This document shows positions 22,922 to 32,933 of a stretch of DNA of 64,000 bases, one piece after another. Origin of the DNA: Bacteroidota bacterium (GTDB lineage Bacteria > Bacteroidota > Bacteroidia > Bacteroidales > Dysgonomonadaceae); assembly GCA_023388315.1 (NCBI GenBank), contig JAEWGM010000021.1, positions 80,639-144,638 on the forward strand. Reading direction: 5' to 3'. The position numbers were made by a program, and so were the translations under genes. Position 1 is the first letter of the stretch. The number at the start of each line of letters is the position of its first letter. Under the pieces are notes generated by a model. The model ran no database searches. It saw only the letters and a program-made list of their open reading frames with translations, and was not told where the DNA came from.

Positions 22922-25219
22922 TTAGAATGGATAGCCTATGGCAAAGTGCAGCGCCATATCGCGCCTTACATCCGGTTTAAAAATGGTCCACCTTTGCCCT
23001 GCCGGCATGGCAGGGTTGTGGGCTTTCATACCCACATCTAAACGCAAGAGTAAGAAGTTGAGGTTTAGCCTTATTCCGGCTCCGTAGGCCACGGCCAATT
23101 CTTTGTAGAAACTGCTCCATTCAAACTTTCCGCCGGGTTGTTCAACGTAGTCTTTTATCGTCCAAATGTTTCCGGCATCAATAAACGTTCCCAATTCAAA
23201 CAACTTGTTTAGTTTGCGACGATACTCCACACTAAAATCCAATTTAATCTCTCCAATTTTGTTTCCGAAATCGAAGCCGGTGCTGTCACGGTTATAGGTT
23301 CCCGGGCCAAGCGTTCGTGTGCTCCATCCTCTTACGCTGTTGGCGCCACCGCCAAAGTATCTTTTTTCAAATGGCGGCACTTGGGAGTTGCCATAGGGTA
23401 TAATTACCCCAATGGCGGCGCGAGCGGCCAGCGCGTTATTATCGTCTATATTGTAAATGGGGGCAAAGTCGATGTCTCCTTTTACATACTCGGCGTAAGG
23501 AATGCGCCATATCTCTTCTTGTCCGTCTTTGTTTGTTTTGCTGCCACCCAATGCCGAAACCACGCGTGGAATCCATCCGGCTACTTCCACACCGGTGCGA
23601 ATTCTTAAAGGAATTTTTGGCATATCGGCTGATGAGATGCGGTTGAAGTTGGTATAAGTGAGGTTGTAGGCGCTTCGCACAATCATTTGCTCTTCGTAAC
23701 TGAATTTCAATATGGGGTTTGTTTTTTCGTCCAAATAACGCTCCTCGAAAAGCTCTGATTTCCAAGGCATTCGCGCATAGGTTATCCCGATGGGCTCCAA
23801 CACATGGGCCATATGCCAATCATAAGACGACCATTGGAAACGGTTGGCCAAGTTGAAGAACTGACGGAAATACTCCGGCCTTTTTTGAAAATTTGCCCCT
23901 ATAGAGAATTCGGTGGAAGCCGAGGGACGGTCTCGCAGGCGTTGCATAATCCACGGCAACAGTAATTGTGGAATATTAAGCGTGGCATCGGCGCCGTATT
24001 CGTAAAAACTTTTGTCGATGAGGTTTAGGCTGTCGCTCGTGGTAATAAATTCATACGCCGCGTTGAGGCGCACGCGCAAGCGTTCCCCTCCTTTAAATAT
24101 GTTTCTGTGCTCATACATGGCACTGGCGGCGACACCCAAATCGCCTTGTGAGTTTGTGCCGTCAACCCCAAATTGCATATAGTGCATGTTGCCGGGAAAT
24201 AAAACGATATTCGCGTCGATGTAATTGGAGTCGTTGGTTTCCACGGGCGTTAGGTTGATAGCGGTTTGATGTATTGGCCCCAAACTGTTCAGCGAAGAAT
24301 AGGAACGTTCCACAATGCGGTCGGAGTACAAACGTCCGGGACGTAAAAAGGTGTTGTAATAGATTGCCTGTGGCAACAAAAGTTGGTCGCCTTCGGTTAC
24401 AATTTTCAACCCTCGGTGCTGAATGGTATCCAGCATGAAATGTTTGGTGGAGTCGTCCAAAATTAGCCTGTCCACACCGCTTACAATGGTAACATCTCTG
24501 ATGTAATATTGCTTGTGAACCGTGCTGTCCGACGGATTGTCCAACCCCAATGTGAGGTCAACCTGGTGCGTTCCCACGGTGGTGTCGGCCAAATAATAAA
24601 AATTATCGCGCAAGAAATTGTAATATCCTCTGTTTCTCAACTGATTTGTCATTGAAATACGTCCTTTCTCAAGCACCTCCCTGTCGAAAATATCCCCTTC
24701 TTTAATGATATCCAACCGCTTTGTTTCGCTAAGAATATTGTAAATGGTGGTATCCACAGCGTTAATGGAATCGTGGAACGTGCGAATGCGATGCGGCTCG
24801 TTTCCTGTAACATCATAGGTAACATTGGCTTTTTTGTCTTTTTTTATGACAGTTGTGTCCACTTCGGCGTTCAGATAGCCTTTGTTGTTCAGATGCAACC
24901 TTATTTGTTCCGCCGATATGCCGGTGAGCGGGTCACTGTAGAGCACCGGAGGCTCGCCATACTTTAGAAGCATCCTGTTCAGCCATGTAGAATCGTTGTC
25001 GGGGATGTTGTACATGTGCAATTTGTATTTCCCGATTAAGGGAACGGATGAATTGGGCTTTTGCCGCAAATAGGAACGTAATTCCGATTTTTTAATGCCT
25101 CTCACATCGGATTTTATATCTGCTTTGTTGAGCAGATAACTTCCTTCGGGCACTTTTTTGGTGGCGTCGCACGCCACTAAAAAAATAAGCGAAATAAGGC
25201 AAAGTATATATTTATTCAT
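22922..25219 (-). CDS. tamL: TamA-like Omp85 outer-membrane lipoprotein (TamL)
   Basis: 765 residues. The signal peptide ends in a lipobox (LVAC, Cys17), which marks TamL, the lipidated TamA variant of Bacteroidota. POTRA-like repeats follow (about 25-300, such as AEQIRLHLNNKGYLNAEVDT and KGRISMTNQLRNRGYYNF), then a 16-strand-type barrel with the Omp85 motifs PFEKRYFGGGANSVRGW and GAGIRLNLNFLLLRLDVG, ending in aromatic FAIGYPF. With TamB it should insert or transport envelope components. It starts 22 bases after the tamB stop; here tamB comes first in the operon. Confidence 0.92.
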   Translation of the reverse strand: MNKYILCLISLIFLVACDATKKVPEGSYLLNKADIKSDVRGIKKSELRSYLRQKPNSSVPLIGKYKLHMYNIPDNDSTWLNRMLLKYGEPPVLYSDPLTGISAEQIRLHLNNKGYLNAEVDTTVIKKDKKANVTYDVTGNEPHRIRTFHDSINAVDTTIYNILSETKRLDIIKEGDIFDREVLEKGRISMTNQLRNRGYYNFLRDNFYYLADTTVGTHQVDLTLGLDNPSDSTVHKQYYIRDVTIVSGVDRLILDDSTKHFMLDTIQHRGLKIVTEGDQLLLPQAIYYNTFLRPGRLYSDRIVERSYSSLNSLGPIHQTAINLTPVETNDSNYIDANIVLFPGNMHYMQFGVDGTNSQGDLGVAASAMYEHRNIFKGGERLRVRLNAAYEFITTSDSLNLIDKSFYEYGADATLNIPQLLLPWIMQRLRDRPSASTEFSIGANFQKRPEYFRQFFNLANRFQWSSYDWHMAHVLEPIGITYARMPWKSELFEERYLDEKTNPILKFSYEEQMIVRSAYNLTYTNFNRISSADMPKIPLRIRTGVEVAGWIPRVVSALGGSKTNKDGQEEIWRIPYAEYVKGDIDFAPIYNIDDNNALAARAAIGVIIPYGNSQVPPFEKRYFGGGANSVRGWSTRTLGPGTYNRDSTGFDFGNKIGEIKLDFSVEYRRKLNKLFELGTFIDAGNIWTIKDYVEQPGGKFEWSSFYKELAVAYGAGIRLNLNFLLLRLDVGMKAHNPAMPAGQRWTIFKPDVRRDMALHFAIGYPF

Positions 25220-25241
25220 TTATAATATAATGGTTTACTCT

Positions 25242-28200
25242 TTATTTGTTTGTAGCCATCGGCCTTCTTTTCTGTTCCTCTTCTTCTCCTCTGCGGCCCC
25301 ATCTGAATTTAAAAAGGTCTCTAAATGTTTTCGCTTCTTTGGTTACCACCACACCCACGCCTTGAGTGTAAGGCGCCAAGCGATAGAAGCGTTCGTTGGC
25401 CCGGTTGTAAGCGCGTAACATCAGCCAATTTCTGATGTCGTATTCCAATTCAAATTCACCCATAAATGCTTGTTGGCCGGCAAGGGTGCTGTTGTCACCG
25501 TAACTCAAATTGGTTGAAATGCGCAATCGGTCGTTCATTAAACGGGTAGAAACATCCACACCCATTCTTACGTTGTTGAAAGTACCATCCGTGGATTGAA
25601 GATTGGTGCTTACCGACCAGTTATCGTTCAGCGCGCTGGCAAACAACGCGTCTAACCCTTTGGAAAGCATATTCGCGGTATAAGAAGTAACCATATTGGG
25701 GCCGAAATTTAAGTCGGGGGTTCCTTCGGCCGAGAAAAAGTTTCCGGTGGTAACCAAATAGGCAAATTGCCTGATTTTAGCTTCTTCGGTTGACACCAAA
25801 CTGTTTACTCGCTGTTGGATGTCGCTGGAAGATTCAGGCAACTCAATGTCGTATTGCAGGTCCATTCTTTCTAAGTTGCCTCTCACTTCCAGCAAAGCGT
25901 TTACGGGAACGCGCGTATTGTTCAATTCGTAGGTGAAAATAGGGCTCAAGGTGGCCAAATCGGCCTTCACCTGATGGTAGGCGGTAATGTTGAACTGCGT
26001 GTTTCTTGGGTCTCCCATCAGGGTTACGGTACTTCCTTCCCGGATATCGAAATCGATGCTTCGCAACCCTTGCAAATTGTAATGGAACTTTCCTTCATCT
26101 ATGATGTAATCTCCAAAAATGTGCACCGAAGGCGATGATTTGGAGTTATACCCAATGCTTAGTTCGCCCGTTCCGTTTACTTCAAGCGCGTCGCCGGTGG
26201 TGGGGTTTATGGTAACGCCCGCCCGCAGCAACGGGTTTAGATCGAGCGTGGCTCTCATATTAATGGGAATGCCCGAGGAAACACGTGTGTTTATCCTGTT
26301 GTTATCGCTGTCGTCCAGCTTTCTTAAGAACGCGAGAGAATCAGATGGTTGAGGCGTGTTAATAAAAATAACTCCGCCATATTCTTCGGCTTTGGCCGTT
26401 TGGGGAAGCGTTATAATCACTTCCGATTTGCTTTCGCTGGTAATATAGGCTTCGCCGTAAATACCCGTGGGTGAGCCGGTAACGTTTATGTCTCCGGATA
26501 ATTTCAGGTTACCATAGGCCATTAAATCGGTTCTGGCTTCGTTATTCAACAGCATAAAATCATCTAATGTGATGCTGGCGTTATACACCATTCGTCCAAA
26601 GTTGGAGTGCCTCAGGTTCACATTTAATGTGGCCGTGTGGTTGTTTTGATCGCGAATAACAAGGTTTGTTAATCCCACGTTGTCGCGGTTAACCCTAATA
26701 GTGTCTGATATGTAGTAGGTTACATTGGTGTAAGCGACTTTCATTACTCCTTCGTCAATCCCAAACCATCCTTCCGTAATCGGTTCGGAAATGGAGCCCG
26801 TAACGTGGATATTGGAATTGATGTGCCCGGATAAATCACTGAAAATATTCGGGGTAAATGGCCTGATGGCATCCATTCCGAAATGGTTGAGCAAAACGTT
26901 CACATCCATGGGCACTTTACTTTCTTTTCCGGTAGGCACAAATCCTTTTATTTCCAGATTTTTGTTTCCATTATCGATTAAAAATACGTCTAAATCAAGT
27001 CCTGAATTTATTTTATTCCAATTTGCTTCAACCTGTAGGGTGCCAATGGGATCGTTGTGGGCGGTAATGTTTTCGATGCGGAAATCCTTCGTTTCAATCA
27101 TCCGGTTGCCCAATGCCTGATGCACCACAATATCTCCGTTGATTGACCCCGTGAAATTAGAGATGTTAAACGCGGCTAAAATGGTTCCCAGCTCTGTTTC
27201 GTTGAAATAAGCCCTGACGTTTTCGTCGGGGTTCTTAGAAGCCACGCCTTCAATGCCGAGGAGCAACATGCCGTTTTCGCGGATGCCGAAATTGTCTATT
27301 TCAATGCGTTCTTTGCTTTGAGTGATGGTGGCTTCGTTGAAATCGATGCTTTTCCCGTTGAATAACACGGTGGTGGGGTGAAGCCGAATGTGGGAGGTGA
27401 GCAAATTTTGCGCATCACGTAGGAATCCCATCGAAACCAGTAATTCTCCGTTGGATTGCGCGGCGTTGTTAACCACATCATAAAACAGGCGGTTATTCAC
27501 AGAATCCGATGCAGCCACGGTATTTAGCCGTGCGTTTATATGTCCGTTATCTTGAACAAGATAGGTATTGGCGTTGAGGTTGATGCCTGTGAGCGGGCCA
27601 TTCTGCAGTCCTATTTTTGTTTCTCTAATATCGTTGGAGCCAAACATCAGGCGTGGCACGTAAGCATTTAATGAAATGGATTCATTGCTCACCATATCCA
27701 CATTTCCTTTAATGGTAGCCGGTTCAATGTTGTAAAACGGCAGCGAGAAGGCGTAAGAAAGGTCTTCGGTGTTTTTTAGCAAAATGTTAAACTGAAAGTC
27801 GTTTTTGCCCCTCTCGGCACGTTGTTTGCGCGGTTGGTTTATCAACGATGGCAAATGCGGATGCACGGCATACATCACCTCGGTAGCCACGGTGCTGAAG
27901 TAATAGTCGCCTGTCACTTCCGCTTCGAGGAACGACGACATAATTTGCAGTTTCTTGCCATCGCCTTCATCGGCAAAAGCTTGCAGATAAATGGGGCCGG
28001 GGTTGTAGATAAACGTGCTGTCTATCAACGACGCGCTGTCCACCACCAGCGTGCCCACCATATTGTCGATGGAGTTGCCCGATAAATTCCCGTCGATGCG
28101 TGCCGTAATGGATGGACGAATCCAGTTCTCCGCCTCAATAAACGGACGAAGATCCATGCGGTCAACCGTGCCGTTCACAATGAAAGCCAGGTTGTTGCCG

Positions 28201-29708
28201 AAGGTGATGTCGGCGAACAAATTCAGTTTATTGAGTTCCGTATCGGTATTTATATTTGCCGCGATGTTTCTGCCGCTGTACGTTCCATTGAAATTCAGGT
28301 TGTTGTATCGGTAATTCTTATACAAGGCCGATACAATGCTTCCATCTGCCACAACGGTTAACGGCGAACCTCTTCTTCGGGTGAGCTTGGCGTGCGTTTT
28401 CAACGTTACATCGTCAACGCCCGACTTTTCGCCAATGATGTTGGCCAACTGAATATTATCGGCGCTCACAGGCCCTTCAAACGAGAAGTTTTTAAACCCG
28501 TTGTCGGACAATCCAATGCCCGATAATGTTACATCGCCTTGCTGCGTGCGAACGATGCCGTTGTAGCGAAAGTTGCTCAGTTTGCCTCGTGCCTGCAAGT
28601 TCAGGTTGATGTTTCCCAGCGCCCGCAACTGCTCGGGCGAAGTGTATTTTGGCGCGCCAATACGGATGAGTGCTTCCAAATCGTCCGCGGTAACGGAAAT
28701 ATCTTTTATATCTACATTTAAATCGCTTTGGGTGAATTTGCTGTAATCGGAAACCAATCCCGATATTTCAACGTTGGTGTAGGAGCCGTATTTTACATTT
28801 ATGCGTGTGGCCACCACTTTGGGCAGTTGCCCTTCTAAATCCACATCAAATGAAATTGGTTTTTTCAAATGCGCGAAGCGATCCGAGAAAATGGCGGCGT
28901 CTTGTGGGTCAATGGTTTCACTTTTTGCCGTGAGCATAAATTGCTTGCTGTAGGTGTCGTATTGCGCTCCCGTAACCCATATGTCGGAATTGTTGAGCGT
29001 AAGGCTCACACGGTCGCTCCACAGTTTGGTATCTTCCGAGCGCACCATCCCTTTAAAATCTTCCACGCGAATGCCGGCGTACAGTTCTTCGAAATCCAAA
29101 TTGTCCACATCGGCAATCAACCTCTTCATATCAAGGGAGTTTAGAGAGCCTTTTAGGTTAAAGTTTCTAACAAATAAGTGATCGGGATTAAAGTGCCCGG
29201 GCGTATGGGGCTGGGAAAGAATATCGAACCGGAGCGTTCCGTTCTTCAACCTTATATCGTTTATTTCTATTTGCAGCGCGGTTTTGGTGGTGTCTTTCGG
29301 TTTATCGCTTTTAAAAGCGTCAATCACAAACTGAAAGTTAAAGGGCGTTTCGGGCGTTTCGCGGTTTACCTTGGCGGTAAAGTTATCCAGTTCCACTCCT
29401 TTAATAGACAGGGTGTTATCCAGCAAATTCATAATGTTTACGCGCGCCGTGAGTTTGCCGGCATACAATAATGTGTCTTGCTGCTGGTCTTCCACATAAA
29501 CCCCTTCTAATTGTACACGGTTGAAAAGCTTGAGCCGGATGCCATCGATGGACATCTCCGTGCCGAGGATGGGTTTCAATTTATTGAGTGCCAGATTGGC
29601 GGCATAGCCCTGCACTGATGGTATGCTAAACGTTAAAAAGAGTATGATATTCAGCAATATAATACTCACGATAATGATTGCCAGTATGCGGATAATTTTT
29701 ACAGCCAA
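25242..29708 (-). CDS. tamB: TamB-type translocation and assembly module protein
   Basis: 1488 residues: one N-terminal signal-anchor helix (about 7-32), then a very long beta-rich domain of repeated amphipathic strands and the DUF490/TamB C-terminal domain (about 1000-1480, with FHYNLQGLRSIDFDIREGSTV and LNFGPNMVTSYTANMLSKGLDALF). TamB-like proteins are AsmA-related rods that span the periplasm and move phospholipids or help insert outer-membrane proteins with a TamA/TamL barrel. It leads an operon with tamL and an M28 peptidase. The heptamer array at 29812-29867 lies upstream. Confidence 0.92.
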   Translation of the reverse strand: MAVKIIRILAIIIVSIILLNIILFLTFSIPSVQGYAANLALNKLKPILGTEMSIDGIRLKLFNRVQLEGVYVEDQQQDTLLYAGKLTARVNIMNLLDNTLSIKGVELDNFTAKVNRETPETPFNFQFVIDAFKSDKPKDTTKTALQIEINDIRLKNGTLRFDILSQPHTPGHFNPDHLFVRNFNLKGSLNSLDMKRLIADVDNLDFEELYAGIRVEDFKGMVRSEDTKLWSDRVSLTLNNSDIWVTGAQYDTYSKQFMLTAKSETIDPQDAAIFSDRFAHLKKPISFDVDLEGQLPKVVATRINVKYGSYTNVEISGLVSDYSKFTQSDLNVDIKDISVTADDLEALIRIGAPKYTSPEQLRALGNINLNLQARGKLSNFRYNGIVRTQQGDVTLSGIGLSDNGFKNFSFEGPVSADNIQLANIIGEKSGVDDVTLKTHAKLTRRRGSPLTVVADGSIVSALYKNYRYNNLNFNGTYSGRNIAANINTDTELNKLNLFADITFGNNLAFIVNGTVDRMDLRPFIEAENWIRPSITARIDGNLSGNSIDNMVGTLVVDSASLIDSTFIYNPGPIYLQAFADEGDGKKLQIMSSFLEAEVTGDYYFSTVATEVMYAVHPHLPSLINQPRKQRAERGKNDFQFNILLKNTEDLSYAFSLPFYNIEPATIKGNVDMVSNESISLNAYVPRLMFGSNDIRETKIGLQNGPLTGINLNANTYLVQDNGHINARLNTVAASDSVNNRLFYDVVNNAAQSNGELLVSMGFLRDAQNLLTSHIRLHPTTVLFNGKSIDFNEATITQSKERIEIDNFGIRENGMLLLGIEGVASKNPDENVRAYFNETELGTILAAFNISNFTGSINGDIVVHQALGNRMIETKDFRIENITAHNDPIGTLQVEANWNKINSGLDLDVFLIDNGNKNLEIKGFVPTGKESKVPMDVNVLLNHFGMDAIRPFTPNIFSDLSGHINSNIHVTGSISEPITEGWFGIDEGVMKVAYTNVTYYISDTIRVNRDNVGLTNLVIRDQNNHTATLNVNLRHSNFGRMVYNASITLDDFMLLNNEARTDLMAYGNLKLSGDINVTGSPTGIYGEAYITSESKSEVIITLPQTAKAEEYGGVIFINTPQPSDSLAFLRKLDDSDNNRINTRVSSGIPINMRATLDLNPLLRAGVTINPTTGDALEVNGTGELSIGYNSKSSPSVHIFGDYIIDEGKFHYNLQGLRSIDFDIREGSTVTLMGDPRNTQFNITAYHQVKADLATLSPIFTYELNNTRVPVNALLEVRGNLERMDLQYDIELPESSSDIQQRVNSLVSTEEAKIRQFAYLVTTGNFFSAEGTPDLNFGPNMVTSYTANMLSKGLDALFASALNDNWSVSTNLQSTDGTFNNVRMGVDVSTRLMNDRLRISTNLSYGDNSTLAGQQAFMGEFELEYDIRNWLMLRAYNRANERFYRLAPYTQGVGVVVTKEAKTFRDLFKFRWGRRGEEEEQKRRPMATNK

Positions 29709-29811
29709 TTGCTTTGCGGTTTTAATAAAAATGGTTTAAACACGTAAAATTACAAAATAAAATATTTATTGCCTTTGTTTTTAACAAAAATAGAGAAATA
29801 TTTCGGCAATT

Positions 29812-29867
29812 CAAGGTTTTGGGTTCAATGTTTAAGGTTTAGCGTTCCGGGTCCGGTATTTTGGATT
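29812..29867 (+). repeat. Eight imperfect 7-base repeats between tamB and holB
   Basis: Reading in sevens from 29812: caaggtt, ttgggtt, caatgtt, taaggtt, tagcgtt, ccgggtc, cggtatt, ttggatt. Seven of eight end in TT. The 12-mer gttcaatgttta here is the exact reverse complement of taaacattgaac in the array at 9507, so the two arrays belong to one family on opposite strands. Confidence 0.8.
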
Positions 29868-29918
29868 CTTAAAACCTTAAACTTTACCCTTCCGTTTCTT
29901 CATTTCGCTCTTTTTCGT

Positions 29919-29926
29919 TATTTTTG
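29919..29926 (+). promoter_or_regulatory. -7 element for holB
   Basis: TATTTTTG is a full TAnnTTTG match, 24 bases before the holB ATG. No TTTG is seen at -33. Confidence 0.45.
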
Positions 29927-29949
29927 CATCATCAACAGAACCGCACAGC

Positions 29950-31059
29950 ATGTATTTTCGCGATATTATAGGGCTCCACGATGTAAAAAAACATTTAATC
30001 GATTCCGTGCAACGCGGATTGGTGCCGCACGCGCGCATATTTTACGGCCCCGAGGGCGTGGGTAAATTGCCGCTGGCCATTGCGTATGCCCGGTATTTAA
30101 ATTGCGAAAACCGCCAATCGGAAGACGCCTGCGGCGAATGCCCGTCGTGTCAGAAATTCGATAAACTGGCGCACCCCGATTTACATTTCGTGTTTCCGGT
30201 GGTGAAATCCAAAGTGTGCGACGAGTACTTGCCGCAATGGCGCGAATTTCTGCTGCAAAACGCTTACTTCAACCTAAACGGATGGCTCAATTTTATTGAC
30301 GCGCAAAACGCGCAGGGATTGATTTATTCCAAAGAAAGCGACGAAATCATTCGCAAACTCAACTTAAAAGTTTACGAGGCTCGCTACAAAGTTATGGTGG
30401 TGTGGCTACCCGAAAAAATGCACGAAGCCTGCGCCAATAAACTGTTGAAAATGATTGAGGAACCACCTCAACACACCGTTTTTTTATTGGTGTCGGAAGA
30501 CATGGAAAACGTGTTGCAAACCATCCGCTCCCGATGTCAACCTTTGCACATAAGAGCGATAGAGCAGTCGGAAATGGTGGCTGCCATTAGCCGCAAAATG
30601 GGGTTGGATGCCGAAAGTGCCAAAGCGGTGGCACACATTGCCAACGGCAGTTTTTCGCGGGCAATGGAAATTGTGCAATCGACCGACGAAACGAAATATT
30701 TTTTCGATCTTTTCAAGAAAATGATGCGCGCGTCGGTTTCTCGCAATATCACCTCGGTAAAAGAAGTGGCGTTGGAATTGGCGGGCATTGGGCGAGAAAT
30801 GCAAAAAAGTTTTCTGTTGTACTCGTTGAGGATGTTTCGCGAATACTTTGTGAGCAACCTCCATCAACCCGAAATGGTGTATTTAAACAGCGAAGAGTGG
30901 CAATTTGGCGAACGCTTCGCCCCGTTTATAAACGAAAAAAACATACAAGAATTTACTGAAGAATTTTCACTGGCACACCGACAAATTGAACAAAACGGCA
31001 ACGCGAAAATTATTTTTCTCGACCTTTGCCTGAAAACCACGGTGTTGCTGAAAAAATAA
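29950..31059 (+). CDS. holB: DNA polymerase III delta' subunit
   Basis: 369 residues; clamp-loader subunit of the replicative polymerase. An AAA+ domain begins at once, with a degenerate P-loop GPEGVGKLPLA (leucine in place of the usual serine or threonine, consistent with a non-catalytic delta' subunit), and a zinc-binding cysteine set CENRQSEDACGECPSCQKF. Later motifs are MVVWLPEKMHEACANKLLKMIEEPP and TIRSRCQPLHI. The gene leads a plus-strand group followed by ricT and gldH. Confidence 0.92.
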   Translation: MYFRDIIGLHDVKKHLIDSVQRGLVPHARIFYGPEGVGKLPLAIAYARYLNCENRQSEDACGECPSCQKFDKLAHPDLHFVFPVVKSKVCDEYLPQWREFLLQNAYFNLNGWLNFIDAQNAQGLIYSKESDEIIRKLNLKVYEARYKVMVVWLPEKMHEACANKLLKMIEEPPQHTVFLLVSEDMENVLQTIRSRCQPLHIRAIEQSEMVAAISRKMGLDAESAKAVAHIANGSFSRAMEIVQSTDETKYFFDLFKKMMRASVSRNITSVKEVALELAGIGREMQKSFLLYSLRMFREYFVSNLHQPEMVYLNSEEWQFGERFAPFINEKNIQEFTEEFSLAHRQIEQNGNAKIIFLDLCLKTTVLLKK

Positions 31060-31122
31060 ACAAGCGTCAGAGATTGAGCAAAAAATCGTTCTCTGCCACG
31101 CTTCAATAACAAAAAAATCATT

Positions 31123-32340
31123 ATGGATAAAGAAATATTAGCCGATAAATTAGCCGACATTGTTCCCGATCCGACAATTAAGCTCAAACATAAAAAATGT
31201 TGTGGAGGCTGCATGAAGCATTCCAACAAGTTGCACACCTTTGATTGGTTGCACGATTTTCCCGAATTGCAAGACGCCACAAAAATGGTGGAAGTGCAAT
31301 TTAAGAACACCCGCAAAGGATATTACATTAACTCAAACAATTTGGAACTGCATCAAGGTGATGTGGTGGCCGTGGAAGCAATGTCGGGGCACGACATTGG
31401 CACCGTTACGCTCACCGGAAAGTTGGTGGAGTTGCAAATGAAAAAGAACAATTATCGCGGTGAGGACGGGAATGGTTCGCTTAAACGTGTGTATCGCGTG
31501 GCGCGAGCAAGTGATTTGGAGAAATATGAGCAAGCCAAAGCCCGCGAGCAGCAAACCATGATTCGTTCGCGTGAAATTAGCGAAGAATTGGGGCTGCAAA
31601 TGAAAATTGGCGACGTGGAATACCAAGGCGATGGCAACAAAGCCATCTTCTACTACATTGCCGATGAGCGGGTTGACTTCCGCCAGCTGATTAAAGTGTT
31701 GGCCGCGGAGTTCAAAGTGAAAATTGAAATGAAACAAATCGGTGCCCGTCAGGAAGCGGGCCGCATTGGCGGCGTGGGGCCTTGCGGGCGTGAGTTGTGT
31801 TGCAGCAGCTGGATATCGAATTTCGTATCGGTTTCCACTTCCGCCGCGCGCTGTCAGGATATTTCCATTAACCCGCAAAAGCTGGCGGGACAATGCGGAA
31901 AACTGAAATGTTGCATGAACTACGAAGTGGATACGTATGTGGAGGCGCAGCGCAAACTTCCGTCGCGAGAAATTGTGTTGGAAACCAAAGACGCGGATTT
32001 CTACCATTTTAAGACCGATATCCTTGCCGGATTAATCACGTATTCAACCGATAAGCATAACGCCGCTAATTTGGTAACCATTCCCAAAGAAAGGGCTTTT
32101 GAGGTGATTTCGATGAACAAACGCGGACAAAAGCCTCAAAATTTGGGGGTATACACAGAGGAAAAATCAACCCAAGAGCCCACTTTTACCGGCGATATTT
32201 TGGATGAAAGCATCACCCGGTTTGATACAGCGCAGCCAAAAAAACAAGCGGCAAAAAGACGTAAGCCAAGAAAAAAACGCCCGCAAAACCGCAACAATAA
32301 TCCGGGAAAACCTTCGCCACCACGTCGGAATGAAAAATAA
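31123..32340 (+). CDS. ricT: PSP1-domain protein, RicT/YaaT-like
   Basis: 405 residues. The central PSP1 domain (about 60-270) holds the family's cysteine-rich segment: GVGPCGRELCCSSW, then CGKLKCCMNYE. In Bacillus RicT forms part of an iron-sulfur-bearing complex that helps RNase Y mature certain mRNAs; the role in Bacteroidota is not established. Extra features are an N-terminal KCCGGCM cysteine patch and a basic tail rich in K, R, N and P (about 365-405) that could bind RNA. It lies 63 bases after holB, and its last 11 bases overlap gldH. Confidence 0.88.
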   Translation: MDKEILADKLADIVPDPTIKLKHKKCCGGCMKHSNKLHTFDWLHDFPELQDATKMVEVQFKNTRKGYYINSNNLELHQGDVVAVEAMSGHDIGTVTLTGKLVELQMKKNNYRGEDGNGSLKRVYRVARASDLEKYEQAKAREQQTMIRSREISEELGLQMKIGDVEYQGDGNKAIFYYIADERVDFRQLIKVLAAEFKVKIEMKQIGARQEAGRIGGVGPCGRELCCSSWISNFVSVSTSAARCQDISINPQKLAGQCGKLKCCMNYEVDTYVEAQRKLPSREIVLETKDADFYHFKTDILAGLITYSTDKHNAANLVTIPKERAFEVISMNKRGQKPQNLGVYTEEKSTQEPTFTGDILDESITRFDTAQPKKQAAKRRKPRKKRPQNRNNNPGKPSPPRRNEK

Positions 32341-32797
32341 AGCGTTGTACCTCTTGGCAATTGTGGCATTGCTTTTTTCGTGTACACAAGGCGAAGCCTA
32401 TTATCGGTTTCATCACCTGAAAAATGGGCAATGGCACCAAGATTCCGTGTTGGTTTTTAAGATGGACTCGCTGTCTTTTAACCCTGTGTCGCGGTACGAT
32501 GTTTCATTGGAATTTGCCGAGAACAGCCGCTATGCTTATCGTGATTGCTGGGTGTATATTCGCCACAACCTTACCGATACGGTTTTCCATACGGATTCCT
32601 TGCAAATTATATTGTCGGACGAGTTCGGGAAACCCATCGGCAGCGGGGTGGGAGGGCTGTATCAACTTTCTGTTCCGTATGTTTCATCCATCGTGTTAGA
32701 TACCGCACGGGTGTACGAAATGCATATTCGCCACGCTATGCGCGATGAGTGGCTGCAAGGCGTTGAGAAAGTAGGCGTGAAAGTTATGGAGAGGTGA
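32330..32797 (+). CDS. gldH: Gliding-motility lipoprotein GldH
   Basis: 155 residues from ATG 32330, which overlaps the ricT stop by 11 bases; the frame extends further upstream only within ricT. A lipoprotein signal ends LLFSC (Cys18). The rest is a beta-rich domain with motifs fitting GldH: WHQDSVLVFKMDSL, RDCWVYIRHNL, and a late IRHAMRDEWLQGVEKVGVKV. GldH is needed for gliding and linked to the type IX secretion machinery in flavobacteria, but it is also found in non-gliding Bacteroidales, so gliding is not implied. Confidence 0.88.
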   Translation: MKNKALYLLAIVALLFSCTQGEAYYRFHHLKNGQWHQDSVLVFKMDSLSFNPVSRYDVSLEFAENSRYAYRDCWVYIRHNLTDTVFHTDSLQIILSDEFGKPIGSGVGGLYQLSVPYVSSIVLDTARVYEMHIRHAMRDEWLQGVEKVGVKVMER

Positions 32798-32798
32798 T

Positions 32799-32840
32799 GG
32801 GTGCTGGATGTTGGGTGCTGGGTGCTGGATGTTGGGTGAC
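32799..32840 (+). repeat. Six tandem 7-base repeats after gldH
   Basis: gggtgct, ggatgtt, gggtgct, gggtgct, ggatgtt, gggtgac follow one another without a gap, starting two bases after the gldH stop. The base composition is quite unlike that of the array 40 bases further on, although both have a period of seven. Confidence 0.9.
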
Positions 32841-32880
32841 ATGGATGCTGCATCGCACCCCTTCTTTACTTCTCTACTTC

Positions 32881-32929
32881 TTCTAACTTCTAATTTCTAA
32901 CTTCTAATTTCTAATTTCTAATTTCCAAC
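32881..32929 (+). repeat. Seven tandem 7-base repeats before the GH57 gene end
   Basis: ttctaac, ttctaat, ttctaac, ttctaat, ttctaat, ttctaat, ttccaac run in register and stop a few bases before the 3' end of the minus-strand GH57 gene. With the G-rich array at 32799 they fill most of this convergent gap. Confidence 0.9.
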
Positions 32930-32933
32930 TTCT

